DNA of 64,000 bases from Amylostereum areolatum. Taxonomy: Eukaryota; Basidiomycota; Agaricomycetes; Russulales; Stereaceae. Made by a program: the position numbers and the translations under genes. A model generated the notes under the pieces. That model saw nothing but the letters and a program-made list of their open reading frames with translations. It made no database searches and was not told where the DNA came from. This document shows, one piece after another, positions 56,339 through 64,000 of this stretch (positions within the stretch are counted from its first letter, which is position 1; each line of letters opens with the position of its first letter). Where the stretch lies: the NCBI GenBank assembly GCA_012932865.1, contig SAXG01000010.1, forward strand, positions 186,001 to 250,000, read 5' to 3'.

Positions 56339-58803
56339 TTACTGTTTATCAGTCATGTCCAAGAACGCGTGTCTTTCCCTCTCCTTTTGAACAGTTTCCT
56401 CCGTCCAACCATTCCTCGCGTATTCCGCCTGAAGTACTTTTCGCTTCTTGGCATTCATCCGGAGGTTGATCCACCGTAGTAGGAAACAGATGAAAAGCTG
56501 TACCGTGAGTAGGACCATGATGGCGATCTTGCCTGGGATGTAGTCCGGAGCGTCCTTGGGAAGGAAGATCTCGGTGCCCACAATATTTCCGATGCTGAAT
56601 GCCGAAAGGGTCATCGCGTTGATAGTCAGCTATAGTGGCAGAAGCGAATGAGTATTATAGAATAAGAATGGAGAAGCGAGGACCTTCTTCGTGTGTCCAC
56701 TTATGTTACTAGCATTGTACGCGTAGACGATGGACCCAGAGCTTCCAAACGTGCCGATGATATATATGGCTGAATGTAAACCCCCCATCAGCCTCTCGCC
56801 AACATCGTGACTACGGGAAAACCCACACGCTTACCGAAAAGAAGTGCACCCCTTTCCCCCGAGTCCTTCAGGCCGATCAGTATTGCTAGAGCACGGGAAT
56901 TGTCAACGTTCGAGGGTCAGTGGTAGCAAAGACATAAGCCGACTTGCCTGCGCCAATGATCGTTGGGATGACAGCGAAGACGATCGGTACCATCCGTTCG
57001 TTCTGTCGCGGCGTAGCTCCAAATCAGCCACGTTCTACATAGTCTGTCCAAGTGAACTCGCTGTACCTTCTTATCAGAATACCAGCCACAGAAGAGGGTC
57101 ATGGCGGCGCCGACTGCACCTCCAGGTGTAGATAGAATCAGCGTTTGTTTGGAACTATAGATGTGGTCAATGGGCGCCGAAGTGATAACCGAGCCTTGAA
57201 CGCACGTATATCCGAAGCTTTTGATGATTTGATTGCTAACTGTGGACTATCATGAGGACCTACGCACCGACCAACCAGATCAGTGCCACGCACAGTTGCT
57301 CAACGCTCCATTCGGGATGCTCGCTATGTGAAAACTAGCTTTGGGATCCAGGGACCAGCGCACCGTAGGTAGTACCACTTACTTATCATGGTGGTAATGA
57401 CGATAAGCCAAGTACGAACATCCGAGAGCGCCTCCTTAACTTGTTCCCACTTGAACTTCTTATTCTCTGTCCCGCCTTGGTCGTCGCGTACGCGTTCGAG
57501 AGCCGCGATTCGCTCTTCCTTTGTCAGGAGTTGCGCGTGCACCGGGGAGTCTGGCATCCATATAAGGACGCATACACCGAGAACAATGGCGAGAGCGCCA
57601 AGGAGGAGGTAGATGATTTTGTAGGGTGCGATGTGGCGGCCATCGTAGAAGGAGATGCCCTGGAACAGGCATGAGTGCGTTTTATTGAATGAAATAAACC
57701 GACAACGTCAACGCACGTATGTCACGAACCCTCCAAAGATCGAAGTCAAGCCGTTCTGTTGTCAGAGTCGGTGGATAGTCCCCGCGTACAAAAGGTCGGC
57801 TCACTGACCATGACAAAGAACCACGCAATACGAGAGGCCTACAATAGGCAGTAGTAAGTTACAATCGGAATATCACAAAAAAGACTACCTGTTCATCCTT
57901 CTTGTAGAACATGGATATGATCAGGATTAGAGTAGGTGCGACGCAGGATTCAAGCATCCCTTTGCAAAGCATGTCATGCCAAATATCGCCGAGGAGAACG
58001 GGACCGCCTACCGAGTAGAAATCGCAATGCAAAGAACGATGCAAAGGAGTGCGGCACGGCATGGAGCATCAGTACCATACCCCAAAGGACGATGTTGGCA
58101 CCTTACGACTAAGTCAATAATTGCATAGCCTGCAGAAAAGCGTACGGGATAATACCAAGGTACTTTGCCAGGCGCAACCTCTGTCCGATATATACAGTCG
58201 GGAACTCAAACGCAAGGAATCCTGCGAAAATAACAGTCAGTCTTACACAAGTGTCCTTCTAGAGTTTAAGGGCATACCAAGGTAGAATGCCATCGATATC
58301 AGGTTGTAATGCTAGCCCGTATGTCAAGCAGGAAAGACACGAGAAAAGGTGATTGAACGGACCTGGCCGGTGATAGGAAAGTTCATGATACTAAAACACC
58401 GGTTCAAATCGCACGACCCATGTGCCGATATACGGTATACATACCTCGCATAGTTCAAAGACGTCTTGTCCAAAAACTGTGTAAAGTACACGGCCGCACA
58501 CAACGGCGGAATCCATCGATCCTACAGCATCGCCAGTCAAACTTTCGAGGACTTTTGAGGGGATAGCGCAGGATCAGCAGGGATACTCACCAACTTCTTC
58601 CTTAGACGCAGATTATACTCCTCGCTGAAATGCGCCTCTCTCTCCATCCCTACCAGCCTGAGCGCTTCATCACCATCCCTGCGGTCCACTATGGACTCAG
58701 TGACAGAGGCCGGATACTTCTCATCACGCCGGGTGTTCGCAGACGACCTTTTCTCCAGGTCCTGCGGGACCACAGACGTCTGGACAGCTACACCTGAAGA
58801 CAT
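56339..58803 (-). CDS. MFS transporter, anion:cation symporter/allantoate permease type, copy 1
   Basis: This is a 12-segment plasma-membrane symporter of the Dal5/allantoate-permease group. The start MSSGVAVQTSVVPQDLEKR at 58803 gives a cytoplasmic N-terminus with HFSEEYNLRLRKKL. DRWIPPLCAAVYF, QFLDKTSLNYA (TM1 motif), AFYLGFLAFEFPTVYIGQRL, SFASFFALRFLLGMLESCVA and LILIISMFYKKDEQ follow. The central loop is MPDSPVHAQLLTKEERIAAL, then VRDDQGGTENKKFKWEQVKE, a hallmark of this group. SIGNIVGTEIFLPKDAPDY and IMVLLTVQLFICFLLRWINL lead to a cytoplasmic end RERERHAFLDMTDKQ. More than ten short introns interrupt it. No frame break was noticed. The substrate is probably an organic anion or ureide, but sequence alone does not decide. 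Confidence 0.88.
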
Positions 58804-59295
58804 GTCAATCGGAGAGAGTATGGAGAGAAGAAGTCCAGTCACCGAGCGCCTTTCGACATCGCCTTCTTTTAACGAACGCCTAGACTTTCCGTGCGGATAG
58901 AGGGACCCCCTTCCGTTCGACCCGTGACACTTCCTCACCTCCAAAGGCAAACCAGACTATGAATGCAGCATCGCCACTTAGCTGTCAGTACACAATACAT
59001 CAATTCCCTTGTATCATCGTCGTCAGCCGCGCAGCTTATCGAGCGCCGATATTGAGGCGAACACGATGTCACGAGTCGTGTGAAAAGCTTTACTTGACGT
59101 GCCAGAAGTGGGGCCCGTGATTCGATACTAACAGTGGTCGACGAGGAAAGGTTGGCCACGTTGCGTTACTTCAATATAAGCAAATTACACCCATAGCTCA
59201 CAAGGCTGGCATCAGGCTGTATACACAAAGAATATGTTCCTGGAACGAGTCGACTGTTATCACTACCGCGGTGAGGTTGGAGAATGGGAGAGAAC
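58804..59295. other. Spacer between tandem MFS genes
   Basis: About 490 bases serve as promoter of copy 1 and 3' flank of copy 2. Parts repeat the sequence upstream of copy 2 (CGCAGCTTATC near 59032 and 61983), showing the duplication unit includes promoter sequence. Confidence 0.5.
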
Positions 59296-61764
59296 TTACT
59301 GCTTATCAGTCATGTCCATGAACGCGTGCCTTTCCCTTTCCTTCTGAATAGTTTCCTCCGTCCAACCATTCCTCGCGCATTCCGCCTCGAGTGCCTTTCG
59401 CTTCTTGGCATTCATCCGGAGGTTGATCCACCGCAGGAGGAAGCAGATGAAGAGCTGTACCGTGAGTAGGACCATGATGGCGATCTTGCCTGGGATATAG
59501 TCTGGATCGTCTTTAGGAAGGAAGATCTCGGTGCCCACGATGTTTCCGATGCTAAAAACCGCGAGGGTCATCGCGTTGATAGTTAGCTACAGTGGCAGAA
59601 GCTAATAAGTATCTGGGTAGAGTGAGAATGGAGAAACGAGAACCTTCTTCGTGTGTCCACTTGTGTTACTGGCATTGTACGCGTAGACGGTGGATAGAGA
59701 GCTTCCAAACGTGCTGATGAGGTAGGTAGCTGCATAAGATCTCCTCATTAGCCTTCTCGCCAATATCGTGACTACGGTCAAGCCAGCGCGCATACCGAAA
59801 AGAAGTGCACCCTTTTCCCCCGAGTCATTCAGGCCGATCAACATTGCTAGAGGACAGACAATGTCTATAGTGAAAGGATAGCAGATACACAGGCCTACTT
59901 ACCTGCGCCAACGATCGTTGGGATGAGAGCAAAGACGATGGGCACCATCCGTTCGTTCTGGCACGTAGCCCGAAATTAGCCATGCTCTAGTCCATCTTAA
60001 TGAACTTGCTACACCTTCTTATCAGAATACCAGCCACAGAAAAGAGTCATGGCGGCACCGATTGCACCTCCAGGTGTGGACAAAATCAGTGTTTGTTTTG
60101 AACTATAGATGTGGTTAGGAAGCGTAGGGATAACTGGGCCTTGGAACGCACGTGTATCCGAAGCTCTTGATGATTAAGGTTGCTGACTGTAGACATATCA
60201 TTGATGAGGACATACGGACAGACCAACCAAAACGGTACCACGCACAGTTGCTCAACGCTCCGTTCGGGATGCTCGCTAATCCGACGAAGTTAGCATTTTG
60301 GCCTGCGTAGGCGTATAAGTGGTTACCACGTACTCATCATGGTGGTGAAGAACGATAAGCCAAGTACGAACATCCAACAACGCCTCCTTAACCTGTTCCC
60401 ACTTGAACTTCTTATTCTCCGTCCCGCCTTGGTCGTCGCGCACGCGTTCGAGAGCTGCAATTCTCTCTTCCTTCGTCAGAAGCTGCGCGTGCACCGGGGA
60501 GTCTGGCATCCATATAAGGACGCATACACCGACAAGGATAGCGAGAGCGCCAAGGAGGAGGTAGATGATCTTGTAAGGTGCTATACGGCGACCGTCGTAG
60601 AATGAAACGCCCTAGAACAGGCGTGAGTATGTTATACTCACCGAACAATGTAAACCGACAACGACGCACATATGCCACGAACCCTCCGAAGATCGAGGTC
60701 AAGCCGTTCTGTTGTCATGGTCGGTGGATAGCCCTCGCCCACATAAGGTGGGTCCACTGACCATGACATAAAACCACGCAATACGAGAGGCCTACGATGG
60801 GCAAGGGGTTGAGTCACGATGTAAAAATATCGCAAAGGTATGAAGAGATTACCTGTTCGTCCTTCTTGTAGAACATGGATATGATTAGGATCAGAGTAGG
60901 AGCGACGCAACATTCAAACATCCCTGCAGGAAGCACGTCACACCCAATACCCCCAAGGACCGGAAATGGGCCGCCTACCGAGTAGAAACCGCAATGCAAA
61001 GAACGGTCCAAAGGAGCTCGGCACGGCATGAAGCATTAGTACTATACCCCAAAGGACGATGTTGACACCTTGCGAATATGTCAGTGATTGCGTAGCATGC
61101 AGAAAAGCATGTGGGGTAATACCAAGATACTTTGCCAGGCGCAACCTCTGTCCGATATATACAGTAGGGAACTCAAACACGAGGAATCCTACGAAAGTAT
61201 GGATAATGTTACACAGCGTGTCCTTCTTTGAGTCGTAGAGACATACCAAGGTAGAATGCCATCGATATGAGGTTGTAATTCTGGCCCGAATGTCAAACAA
61301 GAAAGATAGGGGGAACGGTCATTGAACGGACCTGGCCAGAGATAGGAAAATTCATGATACTAAAATTTTGATGAGAATCGCACGACCCATGCCAATATAA
61401 GAATACACACCTAGCATAGTTCAAAGACGTCTTGTCCAAAAACTGCGTAAAGTACACGGCCGCACACAACGGCGGAATCCATCGGTCCTACAGAACACGC
61501 AGATCCGGTCAAACTCTCGAAGAAATAGCGCAGGACCAGCAGAGCACTCACCAACTTCTTCCTCAGACGCAGATTGTACTCCTCGCTGAAATGTGCATCC
61601 CTCTCCTTCCCTACCAGCTTGAGTGCTTCGTCGCCTTCCCTGCTATCCACTATAGACTCGGTGACTGAAGCTGGGTACTTCTCGTCGTCCCGGAAGCTCG
61701 CAGACAACCTTTTCTCCAGGTCCTGCGGAAGCACGGACGTCTGGACAGCTACGCCTGAAGACAT
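59296..61764 (-). CDS. MFS transporter, anion:cation symporter/allantoate permease type, copy 2
   Basis: This is a tandem paralogue of the gene at 56339-58803, with the same exon plan and about the same length. The start MSSGVAVQTSVLPQDLEKR is at 61764. Matching blocks are HFSEEYNLRLRKKL, FEFPTVYIGQRLRLAKYLGI, ESCVAPTLIL with FYKKDEQ, MPDSPVHAQLLTKEERIAAL, KFKWEQVKEALLDVRTWLIV, SIGNIVGTEIFLPKDDPDY and RERERHAFMDMTDKQ. Differences cluster in the N-terminus and in introns. One extra C near 60,347 changes the junction after TWLIV from TTM to HHH; copy 1 shows the expected reading. Otherwise the frame looks usable. Functional divergence cannot be judged here. Confidence 0.86.
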
Positions 61765-63725
<1,961 letters not shown>

Positions 63726-64000
63726 TTATTAGAGAAAAGATTATTGCTCGGATGCGACCACGTCGGAAATCGGCCAATGGAAGGAAGCGCGAGCGAATCG
63801 TACGACTGACACAGTCCCGAGGACTATGGACGTTTGAGAAATGATTTCAAACTCTGGCTCGGGCAGGGCTCGGGGATGAGCAGAGGAGAATTCGATGAGT
63901 GTTGCGCGGCGGGAACGCTTATAAGTCTGCACATCGTGTGATCCGGCTACCGACGCCAAGTAACATGTGAGAGACGTGACTCCAGTTCCGGCCGCAGATG

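Overview
This is nuclear DNA from a filamentous basidiomycete, most likely an Agaricomycete. The genes are packed closely and carry many introns of about 50-60 nt with GT..AG ends. The window also holds FunK1 kinases, a fungal STAND/NACHT receptor and TTAGGG-type motifs. Housekeeping genes are interleaved with lineage-expanded families, and no prokaryotic, plasmid or viral element is visible.

Layout. 1-9,061 (all minus): a diaphanous-type formin cut by the left edge, an RCC1-type Ran exchange factor and a protein-kinase-like gene. 9,529-12,275 (minus): a single-pass membrane protein, a tRNA-Ser(GCT) and an Rtc3/SBDS-domain protein. 12,975-18,614 (plus): a FunK1 relic, an intact FunK1 kinase and an internally deleted FunK1 copy. 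18,921-22,293: the U5 snRNP WD40 protein (minus) and a zinc-binding basic protein (plus). 22,714-31,181: a STAND/NACHT protein (minus) and an AAA ATPase (plus) that share one intergenic region. 31,497-33,007: a DNAJC28/DUF1992 protein. 33,555-36,294: another FunK1 copy with broken frames. 36,594-41,199: the glycine cleavage T protein (minus) and a NADAR-domain protein (plus), also divergent. 41,732-47,726: a LARP7/Pof8-like xRRM protein, a 79-residue protein of unknown role and a membrane-anchored ubiquitin protease. 47,882-49,141: an intron-containing tRNA-Arg(TCG) and a TMEM170-like membrane protein. 49,921-52,660: a further interrupted FunK1 copy. 53,184-55,961: a nuclear-looking basic/serine-rich protein. 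56,339-61,764: two tandem allantoate-permease-type MFS transporters. 62,183-63,715: an acetyl-CoA acetyltransferase.

The most distinctive biology is the FunK1 set: five loci within 40 kb, in states from intact to relic, together with the STAND/AAA pair. Other points are a NADAR enzyme domain behind a myristoylation-type N-terminus, and a thiolase whose second ATG sits at an exon edge so that mitochondrial and cytosolic forms are possible. A caution runs through the window: at least ten otherwise conserved genes carry isolated one-base indels, nearly all insertions. Uncorrected read error therefore probably explains many of the broken frames, and pseudogene calls here should be read with that in mind. 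Exon boundaries were read by eye from splice signals and frame; where only an outer span is given, the internal exons were not all resolved.
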